A DNA stretch of 64,000 nt from Lachnospiraceae bacterium C10 (GTDB lineage Bacteria > Bacillota > Clostridia > Lachnospirales > Lachnospiraceae): the NCBI GenBank assembly GCA_900100095.1, contig FMTN01000008.1:91849-155848 (forward strand), given 5' to 3'. Each line of letters starts with the position of its first letter. The stretch's first letter is position 1. Positions 18,133-27,861 of the stretch are shown here, piece after piece. A program made the position numbers and the translations under genes. The notes beneath the pieces were generated by a model that ran no database searches, was not told where the DNA came from, and was given only the letters and a program-made list of their open reading frames with translations.

Positions 18133-18999
18133 TTATGAACGATCCTGATTCAGGCGAATCTTGCCGCCCTCTAACGTGATTTGTCTTTGCTTATATAATC
18201 TTCCAATCGCACGCTTGAATGCGTTCTTGGACAGTCCCGTCTCTCTGCTGATAACCTCAGGTGAGGCCTTCTCGGTAAAAGGCAGGACACCTGCATAGGA
18301 GCGGATAATGGAAAGCACCTTCTCCGCATCCTCATCCATCTGGAGATAAGAAGCTTCCCTTGTGGTGACATCGAGCTTACCATCCGGCTTCACATGTGTG
18401 ACCCGAAGGGAGAGCACCTGTCCGATCCGGCAGTCCGATACATCCTCATGTGCCGGTATCATGGCTGAATAGCGGTCATCTACTGCCACAAAGGTTCCGA
18501 AGTCATGTCCGAATTCGTAAATCCGGCCCACTACCTGATCCCCCGTCTTATAAGGGGAATCCGTAGACATAACATCATAGAGATGACGCATGGACGCAGC
18601 CAGACGTCCACTCTTATCCTGGTACATGCGCACAAGAATCTCATCGCCCTCTTCCACTTTCCCCACCAGTTCATGGTAAGGCAGGAGCAGATCCTTCGGA
18701 AGTCCCCAATCCAGGAACACGCCGATCCGGCTCACTTCTCTTACACGAAGGGTTGCCATCCCTCCCATGGTGATCAGTGGAGTGGCGGTTGTCGCAATCA
18801 GACGATCCGAAGAATCAAGGTATAAAAAGACCTTGATCTCATCTCCGACCTTCAGATTCTCCGGCACTTCCTTTTTCGGCAAAAGGACGCGATCCTGCGC
18901 ATCCTGTCCCTTTCCCGCGTCCGTCGGATCGTAAAGGTACATGCCGAAATCCACAGCTTTCGCTACTTTTAAATTCTGATATTCTCCTAATCGAAACAT
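18133..18999 (-). CDS. S1 domain RNA-binding protein, CvfB/YitL family
   Basis: A 288-residue RNA-binding protein of the CvfB family, which affects virulence-factor and RNA expression in Staphylococcus; the exact role is unclear. It has three OB/S1-like regions, including VREVSRIGVFLDWGLPKDLL and VGRIYEFGHDFGTFVAVDDR. A C-terminal winged helix follows (PEVISRETGLSKNAFKRAIG). The start MFRLGEYQNLKV is typical. It lies 9 bp after the thioesterase gene, so the two are probably cotranscribed. Confidence 0.88.
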   Translation of the reverse strand: MFRLGEYQNLKVAKAVDFGMYLYDPTDAGKGQDAQDRVLLPKKEVPENLKVGDEIKVFLYLDSSDRLIATTATPLITMGGMATLRVREVSRIGVFLDWGLPKDLLLPYHELVGKVEEGDEILVRMYQDKSGRLAASMRHLYDVMSTDSPYKTGDQVVGRIYEFGHDFGTFVAVDDRYSAMIPAHEDVSDCRIGQVLSLRVTHVKPDGKLDVTTREASYLQMDEDAEKVLSIIRSYAGVLPFTEKASPEVISRETGLSKNAFKRAIGRLYKQRQITLEGGKIRLNQDRS

Positions 19000-19008
19000 C
19001 TCCGCTCC

Positions 19009-19713
19009 TTATTTCTTCCAGTTGGTCACGACGTAAGGATTTCCCTCCTGATCGGCAAGTACCACCTGAATATGGTCTTCACTTTCTCTTTTTAAAATTG
19101 TAATCTCATCACCCAGCCGCGCCTGCTGCTTGTATTCCACAAAAAACGCCCGGTATGAGCTATCCTGCAAAAGCACATGACTTGCAAGCTGAACGTAGCG
19201 GCCATTGTTCACATGACCGTTGGTGTCCAGAAAACTTGTGTCGACAACAACTCTGCCGGCTTCCACCAATCCGGCTTCCACAGGAATCTTACGGCTTTCA
19301 AATTCCTCTGTCGGGTCCTCATCCGGCGCATAGGCTTCGATCATTTCCTTCGGAGCCCTCTGCGGCTTGTTCGTCTTACGGTTCATCAGCACCCAGATGG
19401 AGTTGGCCGTGGCATATAAGGTGCCATCTTCTCCTTCTATTACAAAGTAACGGCTGGCCATCATGCCTCTGAAATGATAGGGATAGGTTCGAACGACGAT
19501 CCGATCTCCGATGGAAGGCAAAGCATTCAAATGCACCTGCCAGTTGGTCACAAACCAGCCCAAATCCTGTTCTCCGAGCATTTGACAGGTGAATCCCACA
19601 TCCTCCGAATGAAAGGTCGCACAATCCTGAAGCAAATCGATGAGCCCTGTACATGTCAATTTCAGATTGCCATCGGTCTCACTAAATCGTATCCTCTCTC
19701 GCATTTCATACAT
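19009..19713 (-). CDS. Acyl-ACP thioesterase (double hot-dog)
   Basis: Hydrolyses acyl-ACP to free fatty acid. The ATG at 19713 is preceded by AAGGA and gives 234 residues beginning MYEMRERIRFSETDGNLK; a longer reading from 19833 runs into the upstream terminator. Two hot-dog halves are visible: the first with LIDLLQDCATFHSEDVG and LGWFVTNWQVHL, and the second with the family active-site segment FLDTNGHVNNGRYVQLA. It is upstream of cvfB with a 9-bp gap. Chain-length preference cannot be read from sequence. Confidence 0.88.
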   Translation of the reverse strand: MYEMRERIRFSETDGNLKLTCTGLIDLLQDCATFHSEDVGFTCQMLGEQDLGWFVTNWQVHLNALPSIGDRIVVRTYPYHFRGMMASRYFVIEGEDGTLYATANSIWVLMNRKTNKPQRAPKEMIEAYAPDEDPTEEFESRKIPVEAGLVEAGRVVVDTSFLDTNGHVNNGRYVQLASHVLLQDSSYRAFFVEYKQQARLGDEITILKRESEDHIQVVLADQEGNPYVVTNWKK

Positions 19714-19781
19714 GATGATCTCATCCTTCCTGCTGCCGCGCTTTGATCTTGCTCTTGTACCCCGACTGAGTTGAAAGATAT

Positions 19782-19816
19782 AAAAAGAAAAACAGCAGGT
19801 GACACTCACCTGCTGT
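19782..19816 (-). terminator. Terminator after tRNA-Gln
   Basis: Perfect 11-bp arms ACAGCAGGTGA (19792-19802) and TCACCTGCTGT (19806-19816) with a 3-nt loop. Followed on the minus strand by TTTTCTTTTT. It lies 8 bp from the tRNA 3' end. Confidence 0.93.
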
Positions 19817-19824
19817 CTTATTAG

Positions 19825-19896
19825 CTGGCCCACAAGGATTCGAACCTTGAAATGACGGAGTCAGAGTCCGCTGCCTTACCGTTTGGCTATGGGCCA
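19825..19896 (-). tRNA. tRNA-Gln (anticodon CUG)
   Basis: A 72-nt cloverleaf on the minus strand. The acceptor TGGCCCA pairs with TGGGCCA, and the discriminator is G. The D-arm has GCC and GGC flanking AAACGGTAA. The anticodon stem GCGGA/TCCGT holds loop CTCTGAC, so the anticodon is CTG. The T-arm is CAAGG-TTCGAAT-CCTTG. The 3' CCA is not encoded. Tight promoter and terminator make it a stand-alone unit. Confidence 0.96.
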
Positions 19897-19939
19897 ATGT
19901 GTTGTTTGCTTGTTTGTGTTTCCCGCGTCAACAATGAAT

Positions 19940-19967
19940 ATTATACACGAATCAGATAATAATGCAA
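19940..19967 (-). promoter_or_regulatory. Promoter of tRNA-Gln
   Basis: Minus strand -35 TTGCAT (19962-19967), 16-bp spacer, consensus -10 TATAAT (19940-19945), about 44 bp upstream of the mature tRNA 5' end. Confidence 0.8.
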
Positions 19968-19994
19968 GCACTTTTTTCAAAAAAAATTATTTTT

Positions 19995-20630
19995 TTATAA
20001 AAGGCGCACTTCATCCCCTACAAGCCCGTATTTTAGCGGGTTCCCGGCATCCATCCGAACCCGTCCGCCGCTCAGATCCGTTACTTCTTTTATGAAATCT
20101 TCGTATTTTTCTTCTTCAAGCATCACAGAAAATGTCACCTCTGCTCCAAATTCACTTCCGTATACCGGAATCTGACCGGTGCGCACAAGGTAATCCACTT
20201 TTCCATAGTCATTGTAATCGCAGACAAGCTCAATCTTACGTCCTGCCAATATCTCCATCTGCTCGGCGGCCTCCAGTGCCTCCTTCGCCGTCTGACCGTA
20301 AGCTCTCGTCAGTCCACCAGTTCCAAGGAGGACACCTCCAAAGTAACGTACTACAACGACAAGGACATTCTGAACACAAGCATAGCCGATCATATCCAGA
20401 ATCGGACGTCCTGCTGTTCCGGATGGTTCCCCGTCATCACTGCTCCTTGTGATCTGATCCACGCAGTAGGCATAGCAGACATGTCTTGCATCATAATACT
20501 GCTTGCGAATCGCCTTGATCACATCCTGCGCCTGCTGCTCCGATGTGATTGGAAGTGCTCTTCCGATAAAGCGGGACTTTTTCTCTACAATTTCACTGTG
20601 ACCTTCACTTAACAGCTGACGCTCTGACAT
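19995..20630 (-). CDS. yigZ: YigZ/IMPACT family protein (UPF0029)
   Basis: A 211-residue member of the IMPACT/YigZ family, linked in eukaryotes to translation control through GCN1; the bacterial role is uncertain. The N-terminal UPF0029 domain has EIVEKKSRFIGRALPI, DARHVCYAYC, and the strongly conserved SSDDGEPSGTAGRPIL. YFGGVLLGTGGLTRAYGQTA is also present. The C-terminal DUF1949-like domain follows (about 140-211). It has overlapping divergent promoters with the PBP gene. Confidence 0.92.
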   Translation of the reverse strand: MSERQLLSEGHSEIVEKKSRFIGRALPITSEQQAQDVIKAIRKQYYDARHVCYAYCVDQITRSSDDGEPSGTAGRPILDMIGYACVQNVLVVVVRYFGGVLLGTGGLTRAYGQTAKEALEAAEQMEILAGRKIELVCDYNDYGKVDYLVRTGQIPVYGSEFGAEVTFSVMLEEEKYEDFIKEVTDLSGGRVRMDAGNPLKYGLVGDEVRLL

Positions 20631-20674
20631 ACAATCTCCTTTTTCACCTTTTCGGTGGTACTAAAACTTAGTTT

Positions 20675-20700
20675 ATTATATAGGAAATCTTTGCTATAAT
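20675..20700. promoter_or_regulatory. Divergent promoters for yigZ and the class A PBP
   Basis: Plus strand: extended -10 TGC-TATAAT (20692-20700), driving the PBP. Minus strand: TATAAT at 20675-20680, driving yigZ. Their -35 regions overlap each other's -10, so the two promoters may interfere. Neither has a good -35. Confidence 0.5.
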
Positions 20701-20759
20701 AAAGTGGATATGCATGTAACTTCCCCGGTTTAACTTTGGGGCATTTTACAGGAGGTAAC

Positions 20760-23390
20760 ATGAACTACAGTAAACAAAGCGTTCGCCGTCATAAATCCGG
20801 CAAATCCAATACAAAAAGGAGCGCGAGAAAGAAGTTCGGACTAACGGTTCTTAAGTCCATTCTTGTTCTTATTCTTGTTCTTATCGCCGTAGGTCTCGGC
20901 TTTTTTGCCTATTACGCGAAACAACAGATTAAAGAGCTTCCGGATATTTCCGATGTCAACATTTCTCCTTCCGGTTTTCAGACCAAGATTGTTGACAGCG
21001 ACGGTAACCAGATTGAAACCCTGGTCGCATCCGGTGCGAACAGAGATTATGTATCCCTATCTGAAATTCCTCTGGATCTGCAACATGCTTTCGTTGCCAT
21101 TGAGGATTCCCGTTTCTATGAACATAATGGAGTGGACGTCAAGGGCATTATCCGTGCCGCTTTTACCGGCCTTGCCAACGGCGGACATTTTTCTCAGGGT
21201 GCTTCTACCATCACACAGCAGCTTCTCAAGAACAACTTCTTCACCGGCTGGACAGAAGAGGTCGGCTTACAGACCAAAATCAAGCGTAAGATTCAGGAAC
21301 AGTATCTTGCCCTTGAACTTGAAAAAGTCACCAGCAAGGACACCATTCTTGAGAACTACTTAAATACCATTAACCTCGGACAGAATACCTTAGGTGTCGA
21401 GGCCGCTGCACAGCGTTACTTTAACAAAGACACCAGCGACCTTACCCTTTCCGAAGACGCTGTTATTGCAGGAATCACACAGAATCCTGCCCGTTACAAT
21501 CCGATTACCCATCCGGAATTCAATGCGCAGCGCCGTAAGAAGGTTCTGTCCAACATGCTCGAACAGGGCTACATCAATAAGTCCCAGTACAAGGAGGCTA
21601 TGGATGACGATGTCTATGACCGCATTCAGCTGGTCAACAACGATCTGGATTCCTCTTCCACCTCCTACTTCGTCGACGCTTTAGTGGAGCAGGTCATGGA
21701 TGATCTGATCGAACAGAAAGGCATGACGGAGACCGAAGCCTACATGAAGCTTTACTCCGGTGGTCTTACCATCCACGCAACCCAGGATCCAACCGTTCAA
21801 AAGGTTGCCAACAAGGAAGTTGCCAACAAAGCCAACTACGGTTACGCACCTTCCTACTCCTTCACTTTCCGCCTGACTGTGAACAAGGCAGACGGAACAC
21901 AGGAAAATTACAGCGAACAGACGATGCTTGCCCACTATCAGGCAACCAACCGCGACTATTCCATCAACTTCTCTTCCAAGGCCAACGCCAAAGCCGCCTA
22001 TAAGAAATACAAGGAAGAGATTATCAAAGCCGGGGACAGCATTCCGGAGGGTGGTGAAACCATCACCTACACCCTGCAGCCACAGGTTGCCATGACGATC
22101 ATGGATCAGTCCACCGGTCAGGTAAAGGCCATTGTCGGAGGCCGTGGAAAGAAAAAGGGACGCCGTACTTTAAACCGTGCAACGGACATTACCCGTCAAC
22201 CGGGATCCACCTTTAAGATCCTCGCTGCCTATGCTCCTGCTCTTGATGCCGGCGGCATGACCCTTGCCACAGTTCAGGATGATGCACCTACTTCCTATAA
22301 TAACGGAAGACCAATTCGAAACGGCGGCCGCTACCGCGGTTTTACCAATATCCGTACCGCCATCACTCATTCCATCAATGTGGTGACCGTCAAGACACTG
22401 ACCGCCATCGGTACAGGACTTGGTTATCAGTACGTACAGGACTTCGGTATCTCCACCCTCGACGAGGGTGACAACAACCAGGCTCTTGCCCTGGGTGGTA
22501 TCTCCCGCGGTGTCAAAAATGTAGAGCTTACCGGCGCCTATGCCGCCATTGCCAACCACGGTATCTATCACCGTCCGGTCTTCTACACCACCGTCGAGGA
22601 CAACACCGGTGATATCATTCTCGATACCACAAAGGACGAGGGCAAACAGGTCATCAAGGAGACCACAGCCTTCCTCCTTACTTCTGCCATGCAGGATGTT
22701 ATGACCAAGGGTACCGGTATTCGTGCCAACTTTTCCGGCATGGCTGTTGCCGGCAAGTCCGGTACAACCACGAAGAACCGCGACTGTCTCTTCGCCGGTT
22801 ATACACCGTATTATACCTGTGTCATCTGGGGCGGTTATGATGACAATGCTCCACAGGCTCAGAACCAGACCTATTACGCAAAGAATATCTGGCGCGCTGT
22901 TATGAGCCAGATCAATTTAGGAAAAGAGAATCCCGGCTTTGCTGTTCCGAAGGGAATCCTGCGTAAAGCCGTCTGTGCCAAGTCCGGTCTGCTTCCGGAA
23001 GAGGGTGTCTGCAGCAACGATCCTCGTGGCACACAGGTCTATACAGAATACTTCGCCAAGGGCACGGTTCCGACCAAGACCTGCGACCACCATGTGAAGC
23101 TTACCGTATGTAAATCTTCCAACCTTCCTGCCGGTGAATTCTGTCCGGAAGATGACATCGAAGAAAAAGTCTTCATCATAGGAGCAAGCTCCGGCAGTGA
23201 AGACTCACCGTTCTCCATCTCTTCCAATGCCATGAAGTCGACCTGCGACGTTCATACGGAAAAGACCAGAGAAGAGGAAGAAAAGAAGAAACAAAAAGAA
23301 AAGGAAAAAAAGAAAGAAAAAGAGCGAAAGAAGCGTGAGCAGGAAGAAGCGCAGGCTGAGACCGAAGAGGAGACACCTGCAGAAGAATAA
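20760..23390 (+). CDS. Class A penicillin-binding protein (transglycosylase/transpeptidase)
   Basis: Bifunctional enzyme that polymerises and cross-links peptidoglycan. The ATG at 20760 follows AGGAGG closely and gives 876 residues. A signal anchor lies at about 27-48 (VLILVLIAVGLGFFAYY). The GT51 domain (about 75-250) includes VAIEDSRFYEHNGVDVKG and SQGASTITQQLLKN. The transpeptidase domain has SxxK in QPGSTFKILA, a SxN box in THSINVVTVK, and KSGT in AGKSGTTTKNRDC. The last 50 residues are a Lys/Glu-rich tail. This layout fits PBP1A or PbpF-like proteins. Confidence 0.95.
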   Translation: MNYSKQSVRRHKSGKSNTKRSARKKFGLTVLKSILVLILVLIAVGLGFFAYYAKQQIKELPDISDVNISPSGFQTKIVDSDGNQIETLVASGANRDYVSLSEIPLDLQHAFVAIEDSRFYEHNGVDVKGIIRAAFTGLANGGHFSQGASTITQQLLKNNFFTGWTEEVGLQTKIKRKIQEQYLALELEKVTSKDTILENYLNTINLGQNTLGVEAAAQRYFNKDTSDLTLSEDAVIAGITQNPARYNPITHPEFNAQRRKKVLSNMLEQGYINKSQYKEAMDDDVYDRIQLVNNDLDSSSTSYFVDALVEQVMDDLIEQKGMTETEAYMKLYSGGLTIHATQDPTVQKVANKEVANKANYGYAPSYSFTFRLTVNKADGTQENYSEQTMLAHYQATNRDYSINFSSKANAKAAYKKYKEEIIKAGDSIPEGGETITYTLQPQVAMTIMDQSTGQVKAIVGGRGKKKGRRTLNRATDITRQPGSTFKILAAYAPALDAGGMTLATVQDDAPTSYNNGRPIRNGGRYRGFTNIRTAITHSINVVTVKTLTAIGTGLGYQYVQDFGISTLDEGDNNQALALGGISRGVKNVELTGAYAAIANHGIYHRPVFYTTVEDNTGDIILDTTKDEGKQVIKETTAFLLTSAMQDVMTKGTGIRANFSGMAVAGKSGTTTKNRDCLFAGYTPYYTCVIWGGYDDNAPQAQNQTYYAKNIWRAVMSQINLGKENPGFAVPKGILRKAVCAKSGLLPEEGVCSNDPRGTQVYTEYFAKGTVPTKTCDHHVKLTVCKSSNLPAGEFCPEDDIEEKVFIIGASSGSEDSPFSISSNAMKSTCDVHTEKTREEEEKKKQKEKEKKKEKERKKREQEEAQAETEEETPAEE

Positions 23391-23454
23391 CACTTTATAA
23401 TTTCTTCCTGAACTTTATAAAAATTTTATAATCTGTTCGATTTTTCTTTTTACC

Positions 23455-23489
23455 GGAGGGTGCTATGATAAGGGCACCCTCCTTCTTTA
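23455..23489 (+). terminator. Terminator after the PBP gene
   Basis: GGAGGGTGC (23455-23463) and GCACCCTCC (23474-23482), followed by TTCTTTAT. It overlaps the 5' region of the next gene, so it may only attenuate transcription into that gene. Confidence 0.8.
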
Positions 23490-23521
23490 TGCGTTCCCCG
23501 ATGCAGCCGATTGGAGGAATT

Positions 23522-24622
23522 ATGAAAAAGTTATCTTCATTCGGACCGTTTATCCCGGCCCTTCTTATTATGACCCTTATCATTCTCTGCCTTCCTATAA
23601 CAGCCTATGGTCAGACCGCCACAGTCCCACGGGATTGGGCGAAGCCTTACACAGGGCCTGTCACACTCTCCTGGAAGGAGGATGTTCCGGGAAGCAGAAC
23701 CACTGCCCTCTTTTCCATTGAAAAGGGGAGCCGTCTCTATCTCGGAGATCTTGCCGCTACCGGTGTAAAAGGCGTCAGCGCCCGTCAGCTGGGAGATGAG
23801 ACCTATCTCAGTACTTTTCCCCGCATTCTATCGATTGCAGGAAAAAGCGGCCTTCTAACCGCTAAAAAGACCGGATGCTCTACCGTGTCAATTCACGCCG
23901 GAGACCAGACCATTACCGCCTTGATCACCGTTCTTCCCAAGGGAAGCTGTGCGCTTACAGGCGAAGGAAGAAAATACAACGCCGCCCTCTTCCGGGACAG
24001 CAGCTCTTTTACCGGTAAGGTAAGTCCATCCACCTGCATTACATGGTATCAAAAGGCTTTAAAGGCAAAGGAGCGCCTTTCTGCCCTAGCGGATCACAGA
24101 CTCAACTCTCTTGGCTTTGGCAAAAGCTCTCTTCTCATCCTTCCGGGGGCACCTTCTGCCGATGCTTTATTCCAGACTATGAACACCTACGCCCTGGATG
24201 CAAGGCCTCTTCGAAACGGCAGTAGCAACTGCTTTCTGCCAGAGTCTTTATCTGCCAACGTCAAAAAGAACACCCTGACCCTTCGCCTGAATTCGACGGT
24301 GAATCAGAGACATCTTCTCGGACTGATGACAGACCCGTCTGCCCTTCGCTCTTCTCCTGCCAAAGTGACAAAGCGAAAGACCTGGACACTGCCGGTTCTT
24401 GTCTACGACTTAAGCGACGTGAACGCCTTTGGAGAGGGCAAAGCCTATTCGGCCGAGGCCAATATCTCCTGCGGAAGCCGTCTTGTTACCATTCGTTTCA
24501 CAGACAAGGGCACCCATCTGATCCGGGGACATCACTACCTCCTGTCTGACGACCGCTTATCCCAGGCCGAATCCGTCGGCGGATGGACTGCAGGGGCTGA
24601 CTGCATTGCTCCTTCCAGATAA
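23522..24622 (+). CDS. Secreted protein with an Ig-like (BIG2-type) domain
   Basis: A 366-residue exported protein of unknown function. The ATG at 23522 follows GGAGG and begins MKKLSSFGPF, followed by a signal peptide (PALLIMTLIILCLPITAYG). Residues about 75-145 resemble a bacterial Ig-like group 2 repeat (ILSIAGKSGLLTAKKTGCST). The remainder is not recognised, but KTWTLPVLVYDLSDV and a C-terminal beta-rich stretch suggest an extracellular beta fold. The gene is directly downstream of the PBP on the plus strand and may be read through its terminator. No catalytic motif is apparent. Confidence 0.75.
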   Translation: MKKLSSFGPFIPALLIMTLIILCLPITAYGQTATVPRDWAKPYTGPVTLSWKEDVPGSRTTALFSIEKGSRLYLGDLAATGVKGVSARQLGDETYLSTFPRILSIAGKSGLLTAKKTGCSTVSIHAGDQTITALITVLPKGSCALTGEGRKYNAALFRDSSSFTGKVSPSTCITWYQKALKAKERLSALADHRLNSLGFGKSSLLILPGAPSADALFQTMNTYALDARPLRNGSSNCFLPESLSANVKKNTLTLRLNSTVNQRHLLGLMTDPSALRSSPAKVTKRKTWTLPVLVYDLSDVNAFGEGKAYSAEANISCGSRLVTIRFTDKGTHLIRGHHYLLSDDRLSQAESVGGWTAGADCIAPSR

Positions 24623-24663
24623 AAAGGAAAGCTGTGAAAACAGTCATGTTTTCACAGCTTTCC
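24621..24663 (-). terminator. Terminator after glnA (convergent region)
   Basis: Perfect 17-bp arms starting GGAAAGCTGTG (24626-24642 and 24647-24663) with a 4-nt loop. Followed on the minus strand by TTTTTATC. It sits between the convergent secreted-protein gene and glnA. Confidence 0.93.
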
Positions 24664-24695
24664 CGTCGATCGTACTTTTGGTCAAGACTCGCTCG

Positions 24696-26825
24696 TTATA
24701 CTTCAAAAATCATATCGCCGTAAGATGGCATCGGCCATGCGGACTTGTCCACAAGCATTTCAAGCTCATCCACCGGTCTACGAAGGTTTGCCATGGCAGG
24801 CACAACATGATCTCTGAAATAGAGCGCACGCTCCACCTGGCTCTCGCAGGCATTCGCTTCGTCATTCACCTTCTCTAAGGCAACCAGAGCATCCTTTGTC
24901 TCTGCAAGACGGGCAGATACCTCTTTTAACATCTCACTCTGAGTTGAAACATCTGCGCCGACTCCTGCGGCCTTCACCGCTGTAATAGAGGTTGCAAGGG
25001 TTGTTGTATATCCGATAACAGCCGGAATAACCTGCTTACGAATGATGTCCCGCATGGTCTTTGCTTCAATGTTGAGCTTCTTGGCATAAATCTCATATTC
25101 GATCTCTGCACGGGACTTAAGCTCGGTCTCCGTGAATACGCCAAACTTCTCATACATCTTAACCGTGGATTCCATGGTAAGTGCAGGAATCGCATCCAGC
25201 ATGTTGGTGATATTCGGAAGTCCGCGGCGCTCAGCTTCTTCCACCCACTCACTGGAATAACCATTTCCGTTGAAGACAATTCTCTGATGATCCTTCGCAA
25301 GCTTCTTGATCATGTCATGAACCGCCTGCTCAAAATCCTCTGCCTGCTCAAGCTCGTCACAGGCTTCGCAGAATGCCTCAGCCACAATGGTGTTCAATAC
25401 AATGTTCGGCTCGCCGATGCTGTCCTCGGATCCAACCATACGGAACTCAAATTTATTTCCTGTGAAGGCAAACGGTGATGTTCTGTTACGATCCGTTGCA
25501 TCCTTCATAAAGTCAGGAAGCGTCTTAACACCGGTATCCATTCGGCTTCCCTCAATACTATGGGTTGCAGATCCGGTTGAAATCAGCTGATTGAATACAT
25601 CCTGAAGCTGCTCGCCCAGGTAGACGGAAACAATAGCCGGCGGTGCCTCATTCGCACCGAGACGGTGGTCATTACCAACATCCGCAGCAGACTCACGTAA
25701 CAGCTCTGCATGACGATCCACTGCTTTTAAAATACAGCAGAGAACCAGCAGGAACTGGATATTATCATGTGGTGTCTTACCCGGGTCCAGCAGATTGATA
25801 CCGTCATCCGTAACAAGAGACCAGTTGTCATGCTTACCGGAACCGTTCACACCGGCGAAAGGCTTCTCATGTAACAGGCAATGAAGATCGTGACGATATG
25901 CCACTTTCTTCAAAGTCTCCATAATCAGCTGATTATGATCAACCTCAACATTCGCCTCCTCATAGATCGGTGCAAGCTCATGCTGAGCCGGTGCCACTTC
26001 GTTATGCTCCGTCTTTGATGTGACACCAAGCTTCCAGAGCTCTATATTCACATCGCGCATAAATGCCGCAACACGCTCACGAATCGCTCCGAAGTAGTGA
26101 TCATCCATCTCCTGTCCCTTCGGTGGCATGGCACCAATTAAGGTACGACCGGTATAGACCAGATCCTTACGAGCCAGGAAGTTCTTACGGTCAATCAGGA
26201 AATACTCCTGCTCAGCTCCAACCGAAGGTGTTACCTTGCGGGATGTTGTATTACCGAATAAGCGAAGCAGACGAAGTGCCTGCTTATTGATGACCTCCAT
26301 GGAACGAAGAAGCGGTGTCTTCTGATCGAGCGCCTCTCCTGTATAGGAGCAGAAGGCTGTCGGAATACAAAGGGTCGCACCCGAAGCATCCTCTCTTACA
26401 AATGCCGGAGAAGTACAATCCCAGGTTGTATAACCTCTCGCCTCAAAAGTGGCACGAAGACCACCGGAAGGGAAGGAGGACGCATCCGGCTCACCCTTTA
26501 TAAGCTCTTTACCTGAAAAGCTCATAAGAACCTTTCCGGATGGCTGTGGGGCACTGATAAAGGAGTCATGCTTCTCCGCTGTAACTCCGGTCAATGGCTG
26601 GAACCAGTGGGTATAGTGGGTCGCTCCCTTTTCAATTGCCCACTCCTTCATCTCATGTGCGACAACATCTGCTGTCTCAAGATCCATCTCACGTCCTTCG
26701 CGGATGGTCTCCTTTAACTTCTGATAGACCTTCTTAGGAAGTCTCTCCTGCATGGTGCGATCATCAAAAACATTCTCACCAAAGATTTCTGCTACGTTGA
26801 TTCTGTCTGTCTTTCTTTCTTCCAA
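24696..26825 (-). CDS. glnA: Glutamine synthetase type III
   Basis: Makes glutamine from glutamate, ammonia and ATP. I take the TTG at 26825 as start: it follows AGGAG by 6-7 nt and gives 709 residues beginning at [19 protein letters not shown] (Leu read as Met), close to the normal GSIII length. GSIII features include [47 protein letters not shown] and [16 protein letters not shown]. It lies 35 bp after the fba terminator with no clear promoter of its own. GSIII is a separate family from the GlnA common in enteric bacteria. Confidence 0.95.
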   Translation of the reverse strand: MEERKTDRINVAEIFGENVFDDRTMQERLPKKVYQKLKETIREGREMDLETADVVAHEMKEWAIEKGATHYTHWFQPLTGVTAEKHDSFISAPQPSGKVLMSFSGKELIKGEPDASSFPSGGLRATFEARGYTTWDCTSPAFVREDASGATLCIPTAFCSYTGEALDQKTPLLRSMEVINKQALRLLRLFGNTTSRKVTPSVGAEQEYFLIDRKNFLARKDLVYTGRTLIGAMPPKGQEMDDHYFGAIRERVAAFMRDVNIELWKLGVTSKTEHNEVAPAQHELAPIYEEANVEVDHNQLIMETLKKVAYRHDLHCLLHEKPFAGVNGSGKHDNWSLVTDDGINLLDPGKTPHDNIQFLLVLCCILKAVDRHAELLRESAADVGNDHRLGANEAPPAIVSVYLGEQLQDVFNQLISTGSATHSIEGSRMDTGVKTLPDFMKDATDRNRTSPFAFTGNKFEFRMVGSEDSIGEPNIVLNTIVAEAFCEACDELEQAEDFEQAVHDMIKKLAKDHQRIVFNGNGYSSEWVEEAERRGLPNITNMLDAIPALTMESTVKMYEKFGVFTETELKSRAEIEYEIYAKKLNIEAKTMRDIIRKQVIPAVIGYTTTLATSITAVKAAGVGADVSTQSEMLKEVSARLAETKDALVALEKVNDEANACESQVERALYFRDHVVPAMANLRRPVDELEMLVDKSAWPMPSYGDMIFEV

Positions 26826-26858
26826 AGTATTTCTCCTAATTGCTCGTTTGCGCAGCGT

Positions 26859-26894
26859 GAAAAAAGGTGCTCCGTTATAATAACGGAACACCTT
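26859..26894 (-). terminator. Terminator between fba and glnA
   Basis: Arms AAGGTGCTCCGTTA (26864-26877) and TAACGGAACACCTT (26881-26894), one mismatch. Followed on the minus strand by TTTTTTCAC. glnA begins 34 bp later, so control of this terminator could set glnA expression. Confidence 0.88.
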
Positions 26895-26914
26895 CCTGTG
26901 TTACTCTGTAATCA

Positions 26915-27778
26915 TTAGGCCTTGTTTACAGAACCGAAGAGCTCCATCTTCTCCTTAACCTTAGCCTTGATTGCCTCTGTACCAGGAGCAAGAAGCTTAC
27001 GTGGGTCGAATCCCTTACCGCTCTTGTCCTTGCCAGCCTCAATATATTCACGTGTAGCATCAGCGAATACTAACTGACACTCTGTGTTAACGTTGATCTT
27101 AGATACACCAAGAGCGATAGCCTTAGAAATCATATCGTCTGGGATACCTGTACCTCCATGAAGAACTAATGGCATCTCACCTGTTAACTTCTGGATATTC
27201 TCTAATGTCTCGAAAGAAAGACCAGCCCAGTTCTCTGGGTAAACACCGTGGATGTTACCGATTCCTGCAGCAAGCATATCAACGCCAAGATCAGCTACGC
27301 GCTTGCACTCTTCCGGATCAGCACACTCGCCGGCACCGATAACGCCGTCTTCCTCACCACCGATAGAACCTACCTCAGCCTCGATGGACATATTGTTATC
27401 ATGAGCTAACTTAACAAGCTCTGTTGTCTTAGCAACGTTCTCATCGATATCATAATGAGAACCATCAAACATGATGGATGTAAATCCAGCCTCAACACAA
27501 GCCTTAGCTCCTTCGTATGAACCGTGATCCAGGTGAAGAGCTACTGGAACAGTGATGTTCAGCTCCTCGTCCATAGCCTTAACCATTGCAGCTACGGTCT
27601 TGTAACCAGTCATATACTTACCAGCACCCTCAGAAACACCAAGAATTACTGGGGAGTTGCACTCCTGAGCAGTAAGAAGAATAGCCTTTGTCCACTCTAA
27701 GTTATTGATGTTGAACTGACCTACAGCGTAGTGACCAGCCTTAGCCTTGTTCAGCATATCTGTTGCAGATACTAACAT
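26915..27778 (-). CDS. fba: Class II fructose-bisphosphate aldolase
   Basis: Zinc-dependent glycolytic aldolase cleaving fructose 1,6-bisphosphate. The 287-residue protein has the catalytic/zinc segments ALHLDHGSYEGAK, IEAEVGSIGGEEDG, AAGIGNIHGVY and LVLHGGTGIPDD. The phosphate-binding region SKINVNTECQ is also present. Codon use is visibly more biased than in neighbours, as expected for a highly expressed glycolytic gene. A strong promoter is just upstream and a strong terminator downstream, so it is a single-gene unit. Confidence 0.97.
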   Translation of the reverse strand: MLVSATDMLNKAKAGHYAVGQFNINNLEWTKAILLTAQECNSPVILGVSEGAGKYMTGYKTVAAMVKAMDEELNITVPVALHLDHGSYEGAKACVEAGFTSIMFDGSHYDIDENVAKTTELVKLAHDNNMSIEAEVGSIGGEEDGVIGAGECADPEECKRVADLGVDMLAAGIGNIHGVYPENWAGLSFETLENIQKLTGEMPLVLHGGTGIPDDMISKAIALGVSKINVNTECQLVFADATREYIEAGKDKSGKGFDPRKLLAPGTEAIKAKVKEKMELFGSVNKA

Positions 27779-27832
27779 ATTTGTTACCTCCGTGACCTGA
27801 ACTTATAATTATAATTAATTTACAACAAAACG

Positions 27833-27861
27833 ATTATAGCCTAATCTACAATCCTATTCAA
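27833..27861 (-). promoter_or_regulatory. Strong sigma-A promoter of fba
   Basis: Minus strand TTGAAT (27856-27861), 17-bp spacer, TATAAT (27833-27838). The -35 lies within the 3' end of the preceding lipid kinase gene. The 5' UTR is about 45 nt and ends in GGAGG. Confidence 0.88.

Noticed and set aside
23395..23583. A 62-residue minus-strand reading frame between the PBP and the secreted-protein gene
   Set aside because: It overlaps the terminator and the signal peptide coding region of a better supported plus-strand gene.
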